Source of the DNA: Rickettsia endosymbiont of Cantharis rufa
Lineage (GTDB): Bacteria > Pseudomonadota > Alphaproteobacteria > Rickettsiales > Rickettsiaceae
Reading direction: 5' to 3'
NCBI RefSeq assembly: GCF_964026445.1
Contig: NZ_OZ032150.1
Coordinates: 620,001-684,000 of the forward strand
DNA length: 64,000 nucleotides
Shown: piece by piece, positions 39,001 to 47,329 of the stretch
Numbering within the stretch: position 1 is the first letter of the stretch
How the letters are laid out: every line of letters starts with the position of its first letter
Program-made: the position numbers and the translations under genes
Notes under the pieces: model-generated
Databases searched by the model: none
What the model saw: the letters and a program-made list of their open reading frames with translations, nothing else
What the model was told of the DNA's origin: nothing

Positions 39001-39023
39001 AGGATTAAATCTTGATTTCTACA
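38956..39023. mobile_element. 68-bp MITE-like element with 23-bp terminal repeats
   Basis: TGTAGAAATCAAGATCTAAT-CCT (38,956-38,978) and its complement at 39,001-39,023 match at 22 of 23 positions. The 22-base core is shared with the 3' end of the IS481-type element at 40,145. It therefore looks like an internally deleted derivative of that element. Confidence 0.7.
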
Positions 39024-39027
39024 AACT

Positions 39028-39186
39028 ATTGGAGGTGATGAATCTCATAAATATTTAGAATCATTAATTAGTTGGTTAAAAGAAGTGGATAATGATACTA
39101 ATATTACAGCCTTAGATACTTGCTCTCGATTTCATCCTAATTCTTTTGAGCTTAATTGTTATCACGGGGAAATAAGAGCTTTATAA
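39028..39186 (+). pseudogene. Short gene remnant
   Basis: The frame GDESHKYLESLISWLKEVDN through to CYHGEIRAL and stop has no start codon and begins where the MITE-like element ends. Unidentified. It appears to be the tail of a gene lost in the rearrangement. Confidence 0.35.
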
Positions 39187-39281
39187 TGCAAATAGCAAAT
39201 TACTTCTGTCATTTGCTACTGATGATTTATAGTAAAGGTAGTACAAGATATTAAATTTAAAGCTGCAAGAATCATTTATAA

Positions 39282-39977
39282 TCACATCTTCACAAGTCGT
39301 AGCCAAGCTTCCCAGTCACGTTTGCCTAAATCTTCTTCAAACGATAATAAATCTTTTACCGTCTGCTTACATATTTCTGCGGAAGGCGCTATAAGCTCTT
39401 GCTGTTCTTTAGAATTTAGTAGCACCTGCGTTTTACAAGCCTGTTCTAAATGGTAAGTATAAAACATAGCTTCATGAATAGTTTTACCGCAGGTAATAGC
39501 ACCGTGATTACGAAGTAACATCACGTAATTTTGCTTAAGGTCATTAACAAGCCTACTACTCTGTTTATCGGCATCTAGCACTAGAGAATTATAATCGTGA
39601 TATGATATTCTGTCGTAAAAATGTAATGCCCACTGGCTGATTGGTAAAAGCCCACATTTTAAAGAAGACACCGCTACGCTTGCGGGAGTATGATAATGAA
39701 AAATAGCAGAAATATCAGGCCGTGCTTTGTAAATACTACCATGAATAAAATAGCCAGTTTTATTATATTGATATTCTTCTCCTTCTAAAATTTTTCCGTC
39801 TAAACTAACTTTTAAAAGATTCTCTGTAGTTACTTCTTCAAACCTTAGTCCAAAAGGATAAATATAGTAAAAATCAGCTTCTTTAGGTCTTGCGGATAGA
39901 TGCGTATAAGTATGGTCATCCAGCGATAAATACGCAATTATTCGGTAAGCAGCAACTAAATTATATTTTATATCCAT
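39282..39977 (-). CDS. Class II aldolase/adducin family protein
   Basis: The 231-residue protein has the N-terminal [24 protein letters not shown] pattern, the first zinc-ligand pair in [18 protein letters not shown] (about residues 94-111) and the later [20 protein letters not shown] with another His. The fold is that of fuculose-phosphate aldolase/adducin-head proteins, which cleave or epimerise sugar phosphates; rickettsial substrate unknown. It is intact. It is bracketed by ~120-bp direct repeats (38,878 and 40,066), so it is at risk of deletion. Confidence 0.88.
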   Translation of the reverse strand: MDIKYNLVAAYRIIAYLSLDDHTYTHLSARPKEADFYYIYPFGLRFEEVTTENLLKVSLDGKILEGEEYQYNKTGYFIHGSIYKARPDISAIFHYHTPASVAVSSLKCGLLPISQWALHFYDRISYHDYNSLVLDADKQSSRLVNDLKQNYVMLLRNHGAITCGKTIHEAMFYTYHLEQACKTQVLLNSKEQQELIAPSAEICKQTVKDLLSFEEDLGKRDWEAWLRLVKM

Positions 39978-40065
39978 TTTAGTAGTTTTATCTCATTTCA
40001 TTAGGGTGTTGGTCTCATTAATGTCATTCCTGCGAAAGGGCGTTGTTGCATGGATCAAAAAAATC

Positions 40066-40188
40066 AGCTCGATGTCATTCTCGCGTAGGCGGGAATCCAG
40101 AAAATAACTTCAATATTGCTACAGAAGTTATATGTTTTACTGGATGTAGAAATCAAGATCTAATCCTACAGACACTATAAAAACTATA
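40066..40188. repeat. Direct repeat copy 2 (type-A palindromic half plus IS481-type end)
   Basis: Nearly identical to 38,878-39,000. Here the palindromic half runs into the left terminus of the IS481-type element. A second partial palindromic arm and a CGTTGTTGCATGGATC block lie just before it (40,021-40,055). Confidence 0.8.
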
Positions 40189-41330
40189 TCTGAATGTCTG
40201 ATAAGTTATGACTGTCAGATGAGTATTCAAGATATAAGATTTCGTTATTCTTTTCAACATCTAACTTTTTACTATCCATAAAAGTCTGCATAGGCGTTTT
40301 ACCATAGCGATATTTACCGGAATGTGATCTTTCGTTATTGTAATGCTCTAACCAAATATCAAGATCTAGTTGTAGATCATCAAGATCAGTATAAATCTTT
40401 TTACGCATAGCTGTATCAAAGAATTCTTGTTTCATAGTTTTATTAAATCGTTCACACATACCATTTGTTTGAGGAGAATATGCTTTAGTAGTAGTATACT
40501 CAATACCCTCAATGCTTAAGAACAATTCAAAAGCATGATACTCTATATTGCCCTTATATTTACCACCTCTATCAGTTAGAATACGAAGTACTGGTATTTG
40601 CTGACTCTCATACCACGGCAGTACTCTATCATTAAGCATGTCAGTAGCGGTAAAAGCTGTTTTATCAGTATATAATTTAGCATCTGTAACCCTAGTATAG
40701 CTATCAATAAATACCTGAGAATATACCTTGTCTATACCTTTAAAATTACCTACATAATATGTGTCTTGGCATCCTAGATAATCTGGATGCTGTGTATCTA
40801 TTTCTCCATGAGCTTCTTTCTCGCTACGCCGTTTCTCTAATACTTGTAACTGAGCTTCGGTAAGAACAATACCATCCTGAGCCATTTTTACTTCTAATGC
40901 TTTAAGTCTTTTATTGATATTATTTAAATCATTACGTAGCCAAATTGATCTAACCCCCCAGGTGATACAAGAATACCAGTCTTTTTAAGCTCATTTGATA
41001 CTCGCATCTGACCATAAGCTGGGTATTCTACCGCCATATCTAATACTACTCTCTCTACCGCAGGATCAACTCTATTTGCTATAATTGGCTTCTTCCGGCT
41101 AATCTCATATAACGCCTCTTCTCCCCCAGTTTCATATAGCTCTTTGAACCTATAATAACTGTCCCTGCTGTATCCCATAGCTTTACACGCTGACGATATA
41201 CTTCCAAGACTCCTAGCTAATCCCAGTAATCCTATTTTTGGCTTTATTATTTTTTGATTTAGATTCATCTCTAATCCTCTATTTAATACTTATCTTATTT
41301 TACTAAATGTAAGATTGAATCTCAGCTATT
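40145..41330 (-). mobile_element. IS481-family element
   Basis: The left terminus TGTAGAAATCAAGATCTAAT lies at 40,145, inserted in a type-A palindromic element. The transposase gene is on the minus strand. A matching right terminus was not found between 41,268 and 41,335, so the right end may be deleted or diverged; 41,330 is only an estimate. Confidence 0.7.
40184..41268 (-). pseudogene. IS481-family transposase, frameshift at a G6 run
   Basis: The first frame (from 41268) encodes an HTH region: [20 protein letters not shown] then [16 protein letters not shown] residues up to ILVSPGG. At GGGGGG near 40,960 the frame moves one base to [20 protein letters not shown]. The second frame has the catalytic Asp in YLGCQDTYYVG, Asp in RILTDRGGKYKG and Glu in SPQTNGMCERFNKTMKQEF, and ends NERSHSGKYRYGKTPMQTF. 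All catalytic residues are present, so a single indel, or slippage at the G-run, is all that separates it from a full ~360-residue protein. Confidence 0.85.
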
Positions 41331-41334
41331 GTAA

Positions 41335-43029
41335 TTAATATTTAAAAGGGGCGTATAACGTTTCTTTCTTTATCTCTATCGTTGCTCCTTTAGGGGCTTT
41401 TATACATTCTTGTAAAGATTTTTTACCTAAATACGGTGCTAGATTATAATTTAATATATAACATTGTAAATTATCCTTCTTACCGCTAAAGTTAAATTCA
41501 ATTTTATTGCCCTGCTCTAATAGCTTTTTAACTTCTATTGTTTGTTGGATAAAATTCTTTTGTTCTAAGTTTAAGTGCTTGATTCTTAGTATATTTTTTA
41601 CTACGGAAAATGTAGAAATAATAAAAAGAAGAATGAATATAAATAGTTCTTCATTACTTTGCTTATTTAAGAAAATACTATCCTTAACATATGTAGCTGC
41701 AATCATTCCGATAGCTATAACATAACATCCTAGATACCTAAGTAACGATGCTCCTCTAATTGCCTCCTCATAACTAAAGTTAAAGAAATATAAATATAAC
41801 CGCCACAAAGCAAAGATTATAAAGCAAACAAACGTACTTATCAGAAAAAATTTATACTCTTTCAGCAAATCCGATTTATATTTACGAATTTCATACCATG
41901 CCGCTATACAAATAGTATATACCACTAAACTTCCTTCCTTTACTAGGAATAACAGAAGAAACTTACCGTAATTTAGCAATAATGATCCATGCTGTTCATT
42001 AAAATTTTCAGCAATATATACTAACTTGCTAAAACTATGTTCGCCCCTATCAAAAAAATCATGAGTATTTTTAAAATAGCTCATCCAAATAAAATTACAT
42101 AAAATCGGTAGGGTAAGTAGTATCAGATATATAACATAATCGCTTGATTTCTTAGGCTTTTTATAAAAAATAATATAATGAGCTATAAGAATTATAGAAG
42201 CAAAACTTGCAAACCATGTTCCAATTTCTCGGAAAAGTGCAAGCAATATCGTGATAGGTAAAATAAACAATAATGCCTTTTTCTTGTCCCCCTCAAGGAT
42301 ATAAATCACAAAAATAGCTCCAAACATTAAGCCAATAGTACTGTCGTTATATATTGAACGAATTCCCGTCGTATATAATACTACGCCACAAAGTATCATA
42401 GAAAACAACATACCAGTTTGCCAAAGTTTCTTATTTGCAGCCAGAGGTGCTAAAAATGCTAAATGTAATAAGAAATGAGCAAATAATACATTACCATCCG
42501 AATAGCCTGAAAGTGAAAGCATAAAATAATGATAAGCGGCAGCACCTCTTGGATAATGGGCGTGAGTAGTAATAATGGAAGTTAACGAAGCCTGATTCTC
42601 AAAAACACCGGAATATAGCAATTCCTTAGTAAATACGCCCCAGTGCGAAAAATCATCATAAGTATACAGTGAGGCGTCTCTTGTATAAAGAAAAAATATG
42701 AAAATTAGTAAAACAAACATAATAATTTCAATTATATTTTTTCTGGATTCCTGCTTCCGCAGGAATGACATCAAGGGCGAGGATGACATAAAGGACGGGA
42801 ACGACATGAAAGCTAAAAATATACCGATGAAATAACATATATATGTTGCAGTCGGTAATAGCTTTAACATAGCAAAGCAATATAAAATTGCTACTAATAT
42901 GCCGATTGTTACGGGAATAGCAAAGGTCAATTTTGTTTTGAAATATTTAGCAAAAAAAGATGAGAACCCAAAAAGACTTAATATCGGTACTATAATCATA
43001 TATTTTTTAAAATAATTCACTATAAACAT
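41335..43029 (-). CDS. Polytopic membrane protein with a palindromic-element insert
   Basis: About 564 residues with roughly 12-14 hydrophobic segments. A long loop after the third or fourth segment holds DASLYTYDDFSHWGVFTKEL, and later come RGAAAYHYF and RSIYNDSTIGL. This layout resembles GT-C-type glycosyltransferases or O-antigen ligase/polymerase-like proteins, but no signature is decisive. ATG 43029 (MFIVNYFKKYM) is preferred to an upstream in-frame ATG at 43104. Residues ~88-113 (MSFPSFMSSSPLMSFLRKQE and on) are encoded by palindromic-element sequence inserted in frame. Confidence 0.65.
   Translation of the reverse strand: MFIVNYFKKYMIIVPILSLFGFSSFFAKYFKTKLTFAIPVTIGILVAILYCFAMLKLLPTATYICYFIGIFLAFMSFPSFMSSSPLMSFLRKQESRKNIIEIIMFVLLIFIFFLYTRDASLYTYDDFSHWGVFTKELLYSGVFENQASLTSIITTHAHYPRGAAAYHYFMLSLSGYSDGNVLFAHFLLHLAFLAPLAANKKLWQTGMLFSMILCGVVLYTTGIRSIYNDSTIGLMFGAIFVIYILEGDKKKALLFILPITILLALFREIGTWFASFASIILIAHYIIFYKKPKKSSDYVIYLILLTLPILCNFIWMSYFKNTHDFFDRGEHSFSKLVYIAENFNEQHGSLLLNYGKFLLLFLVKEGSLVVYTICIAAWYEIRKYKSDLLKEYKFFLISTFVCFIIFALWRLYLYFFNFSYEEAIRGASLLRYLGCYVIAIGMIAATYVKDSIFLNKQSNEELFIFILLFIISTFSVVKNILRIKHLNLEQKNFIQQTIEVKKLLEQGNKIEFNFSGKKDNLQCYILNYNLAPYLGKKSLQECIKAPKGATIEIKKETLYAPFKY
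42743..42807 (-). repeat. Partial palindromic element within a reading frame
   Basis: On the minus strand ATGTCATTCCTGCGGAAGCA-GGAATCCAG is one arm of a type-A element, preceded by two more ATGTC(A/G)T(C/T)C starts at 18-base spacing. There is no right arm. It is read as MSFLRKQESRKN inside the membrane-protein gene. Confidence 0.75.
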
Positions 43030-43130
43030 TCTACCAACAAATATAAAAATGTAAATCTTACAATTTCTTAAAAAAAGTTTAGAATGCCTAATTTTTAACA
43101 ACATATTAATTAATTTAGTAGAGTAAATAT

Positions 43131-43442
43131 ATGGGAAAGGAATATGTTAAAAAAGTAGTTAATAGCAGTAATACGAGTGTTAGTAATTTTTCAGTTAAAG
43201 CAAATGAAAAACTTTTGAAAGAAGAAAAATAATTTTTGATAAATGATCCCATAAGTAGAGATAAATTAATTACGGTAGCTATAGATAGTAAAGATTTACG
43301 CATTCTTGAATTATTTTCTAAAAACGGCGGTAAATTAATTGCACCAGAAGTATCAAAACATTCTGAATTTATTGCAGCAAGCTACAGAGTAGATCTACTA
43401 AAATATTTTATAGAAACACTAAAATTAAACTTTAAAAAACCT
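43131..43442 (+). pseudogene. Ankyrin-repeat gene, 5' part
   Basis: ATG 43131 gives MGKEYVKKVVNSSNTSVSNF and an in-frame TAA at 43,230. The same frame continues DKLITVAIDSKDLRILELFS and YRVDLLKYFIETLKLNFKKP, degenerate ankyrin-type helices. It ends at IS1-F. The last eight bases are AAAAACCT. Its continuation is the inverted segment at 44,275-44,703. Confidence 0.8.
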
Positions 43443-44274
43443 GGTCGCACCTCCATTTTACAGATGTGGATATTAAAAGGCTATACGTTCAATAAGAGTT
43501 CCGATGACTTTATCATGAATATCCAATGACTTGGAAAAACAAATTGTTTTACGTGTCAGTCTTTTGCATCTTGTTCTAAGATTTAAGTTACCCCGTTCTA
43601 TCCGTTGAGTATATTTTTTACTAACAATGTGTTTTTTGGGATCTAATAACCTAGCATAACTTCCCCATCCATCTGTAAAGTAAAAAGTAACCTTAAAATC
43701 CTCCGGTTTTTTTCAGTAATGATTCTGATGTGCTATCACATCTTGTACCAAAAGTATAAGCAACTACTTTTAACAAAATCTTATCCAAAGAATACCAAAG
43801 CCATCTTTGTTTGGATTTATTCTGTACATAAGACCATTGTTCATCTATTTCAGGAGCAATAATTACTTCTATCGTATTGATAGAATGATTTATCTTTTTT
43901 AACGCTAGATTTTTTTTAAAACACGGATAACCGTATTGATACCCACTTTTAATACTCTTACTGTATCCCTAACTCCAGAGCCATTGATTGACATATCTAC
44001 TATCTGAGTCTTGACTCCAGGCTTAGAGGCATTATTAATATATTACAGTTAAAAATATCGATTACACTGCTTGCATTGATATCTCTGTTGTTTTGAAATT
44101 GAATATCCCGCCTTTACTACTTTTTCTGTGTCGTTATAATATCTACACTTAACATCTATTCTTGATCTACACTTAACATCTATTCTTGTCATAACTCCTT
44201 AACTATAATTCTCTCTTATTACTGTTTGAGGATTATAGACTATTCATGCTAAGCTGCAATACGGGGGCACGACC
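43443..44274 (-). mobile_element. IS1-family element, copy F
   Basis: An 832-bp copy with ends GGTCGCACC and GGCACGACC. Lesions: Cys to Tyr, Gln to stop, shared TAA; the InsB Trp codon is kept. Its left flank (AAAAACCT) matches, in inverted orientation, the left flank of copy G, showing an inversion between the two. Confidence 0.92.
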
Positions 44275-44703
44275 CATTTTCTTCTATAGATTTTAAATTT
44301 TCTGAAAACTCGGTATAATGTGTTTTTGTCTTATCAGATAAACTAGTGTTGTTTTTTACACTGGGATGATTTTTTGCTTTTTCATATAGTATGTAACTAT
44401 TTAACTTTATCAAATTATTAGGTATAGTATCTAATAATTTGATAGCATCATCATGTTTAGCCTTATATGCAATTGCTAAATTACTAATTACATGCTCATC
44501 TATTTTAGTGCCTTTTTGTATAAATAGCTTTACGATGCCTGTATGGTTAGATAATATTGCGTATTCCACCGGTAAATAATTACCGCCGTCCGGTTGATTT
44601 ATATCAAATTTTTTACTAAGAAGATATTCGGCGCAGTTTTTAGCTCCATACATTGCAGAAAAATGAAGCATAGATATTGGATTTAAACCATCTACAGGTT
44701 TTT
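44275..44703 (-). pseudogene. Ankyrin-repeat gene, 3' part, inverted
   Basis: Read from 44,703 on the minus strand, it starts KP-VDGLNPISMLHFSAMYGAKN then CAEYLLSKKFDINQPDGGNY and LPVEYAILSNHTGIVKLFIQ, clear ankyrin repeats. It follows in frame from the segment ending LNFKKP at 43,442 once the inversion is undone. It ends LKSIEENG at the IS1-F end. Confidence 0.85.
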
Positions 44704-45534
44704 GGCCGCGCCCCCGTATTGCAGCTTAGCATGAATAGTCTATAATCCTCAAACAGTAATAAGAGAGAATTATAGTTAAGGAGTTATGGCAAGAATAGAT
44801 GTTAAGTGTAGATCAAGAATAGATGTTAAGTGTAGATATTGTAACGACACAGAAAAAGTAGTAAAGGCGGGATATTCAATTTCAAAACAACAGAGATATC
44901 AATGCAAGCAGTGTAATCGATATTTTCAACTGTAATATATTAATAATGCCTCTAAGCCTGGAGTCAAGGCTCAGATAGTAGATATGTCAATCAATGGCTC
45001 TGGAGTTAGGGATACAGTAAGAGTATTAAAAGTGAGTATCAATACGGTTATCCGTGTTTTAAAAAAATCTAGCGTTAAAAAAGATAAATCATTCTATCAA
45101 TACGATAGAAGTAATTATTGCTCCTGAAATAGATGAACAATGGTCTTATGTACAGAATAAATCCAAACAAAGATGGCTTTGGTATTCTTTGGATAAGATT
45201 TTGTTAAAAGTAGTTGCTTATACTTTTGGTACAAGATGTGATAGCACATCAGAATCATTACTGAAAAAAAACCGGAGGATTTTAAGGTTACTTTTTACTT
45301 TACAGATGGATAGGGAAGTTATGCTAGGTTATTAGATCCCAAAAAACACATTGTTAGTAAAAAATATACTCAACGGATAGAACGGGGTAACTTAAATCTT
45401 AGAACAAGATGCAAAAGACTGGCACGTAAAACAATTTGTTTTTCCAAGTCATTGGATATTCATGATAAAGTCATCGGAACTCTTATTGAACGTATAGCAT
45501 TTAATACCCACATCTGTAAAATGGAGGTGCGACC
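44704..45534 (+). mobile_element. IS1-family element, copy G
   Basis: An 831-bp copy with the fewest lesions in the first gene (zinc-finger Cys and Gln kept, InsB Trp kept). It still has the shared TAA and an A8 run (one more A than the others) before PEDFKV. GGATAGGG replaces GGATGGGG, changing the conserved Trp of TDGW to a stop. Left flank AGGTTTTT. Confidence 0.92.
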
Positions 45535-47082
45535 AGGAATTATTTATTCTAACTTTGATTCTTTGAAAGCACTGGATTATTTATCTAAAGCAGAGCTATT
45601 AGATCCTAGCCAAAGCATAATAGTAAACAAACATAATATTTATCTTAATACGTTACATAATCCAAATGCAGATATTGCAGAAGCAGAAAAAATAACAGAT
45701 AACGATCTTAAATCTTTATTGCTAATAACAACTTATTTAACATTACCTAACTCACAAAACCTAGAAGCATTTAACACTATATTGGAGAAGTATAATTTTG
45801 ATAAATTATCCCTTAATAAATTTAAAAATGATCCTTCAAAAAGCCAATTATATTATAATATACAAGCCAAGCAATATACATATAACGGACAGTTTGAATT
45901 AGCTTATAGTGTCTATGACAAAATATTAAAGCAGCAGTAACGACAAATAATAACCAGTTATTTTATGATACAACGCATAATTGTTTGGTATCATTTTTAA
46001 AACAAAAAGATTTTACTAATGGATGTAAATTTTTAAATAAGATATACCAAAAATATCCTGCCATTTTAGCTAATCATAATATTTTAGCATTAAAACACAT
46101 AGAACTTATTTTTTATAATTCGAATGATCAATATTTAAACAAATGCGACAAAATTTTAGCAGATATTAAGTCGGAAGTGCTTATAGATAAAAAATGGGTA
46201 GAGTTTATTGTTACAGCCTATAGCAGCAAATTTTATCAGGCAAATTCTAATCAATAAGTAAAAATTTATATACAGAATATAGAAAAATTATATGGCGATT
46301 CTTTAAATAATTCTGAAATACCGGCTGAAACTAAAGAGCGACTTCTATATTTGATAAAAGAAGGAACATTTATACAAGATATATTAAGTAGTAATGAAGA
46401 TCATTTACTTAACGAAGTTCCTATAGAATCTACACCAAAAGAAACAGAAATAATTGAAACCTCTACGCTTTCTTCCGATAAAATGATATATGAGCCGTAT
46501 GTAAGATCAGTATCTGAAGCACCGAAGGATAAAGATAGCTTTAAAAAAATAGAAGCAATAATAAACGCAGAAGATCATGCTGCTCTTATTCAGTTTGATC
46601 AAAAACTAGTTCAAAAATATTTTAAATATAAAAAAGAAAAACTACATAAACAACAAATACAAAAATTACTTGGGAGTAAAAAGACAATTTAATGGCATAT
46701 TGATGATGGGGTAGATTTTACGACAAAGTCAGAAGAAGTTATCAAGGTTAAGAAGGATTGGTATGCAGTAATTGATTCTAACCTAAAACTTTAAAAGGTA
46801 ACATTTGATATATTTACTAATGCTCTAAAAAAGGGTGTTGTTCATAGAAGCGAAGGGGAAAACGGAGTAAAATTCTTTGGTGATAAAATAGAATTAAAAA
46901 TTGATCAAGATAGCAGGTTATATCCTAGTATAGTATATCGAAACTGCGATAAACTCCTAATCATATTTGATAAAGAGGGTAATCATAATGCTGTCAAAGA
47001 TGCCGATGAATATACAATAATACCGGTAGGTGATTCTAGTAATCTTATAGGCGAGTTATCGACATTTGAAATGCCGGTTTAG
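45535..47082 (+). pseudogene. TPR-like protein gene, 3' part, with nonsense codons
   Basis: From the IS1-G end the frame reads DSLKALDYLSKAELLDPSQS and QYTYNGQFELAYSVYDKILK, tetratricopeptide-like, to a stop at ~45,940. One base shift leads to KAAVTTNNNQLFYDTTHNCL. That frame runs to the final TAG at 47,080 with three in-frame TAAs (46,255; 46,690; ~46,792). The C-terminal ~120 residues (KKDWYAVIDSNLKL, GENGVKFFGDKIELKIDQDS) form a distinct domain of unknown type. The front of the gene is lost at IS1-G. Confidence 0.75.
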
Positions 47083-47125
47083 GAATCCTACGGGGTATTA
47101 TTGCGTAGCTTGAAAAACACCTTCT

Positions 47126-47303
47126 ATGTCATTCCTATCTCAGCATTGTTGCGTGGATATAAAAAAGCACTCGGTGTCATACCGTAGCTTGACCACGGTA
47201 TCCATAAAACAATAAGAAATACTAATTTTCTAACTGGATACCGCGGTCAAGCCACGGTATGACACCAGAAAGTACTGGATTCCCACCTCCGCGGGAATGA
47301 CAT
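47126..47303. repeat. Nested palindromic elements (type Y inside type A)
   Basis: The outer arms are ATGTCATTCC (47,126) and CACCTCCGCGGGAATGACAT (ends 47,303). Inside, 47,174-47,265 is a complete type-Y element (GTCATACCGTAGCTTGACCA ... CGGTCAAGCCACGGTATGAC). Confidence 0.8.
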
Positions 47304-47329
47304 AAAACGATCACGCAACAACGTCTTTA

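Noticed and set aside
43236..43529. 97-codon frame ending in IS1 sequence
   Set aside because: Only the part to 43,442 is ankyrin gene; the rest reads through the IS1-F terminus.
13364..47082. The two TPR pseudogenes (13,364 and 45,535) as halves of one gene split by IS1
   Set aside because: Both halves abut the right end of their IS1 copy and the 8-bp flanks differ, which a single insertion followed by inversion cannot produce.
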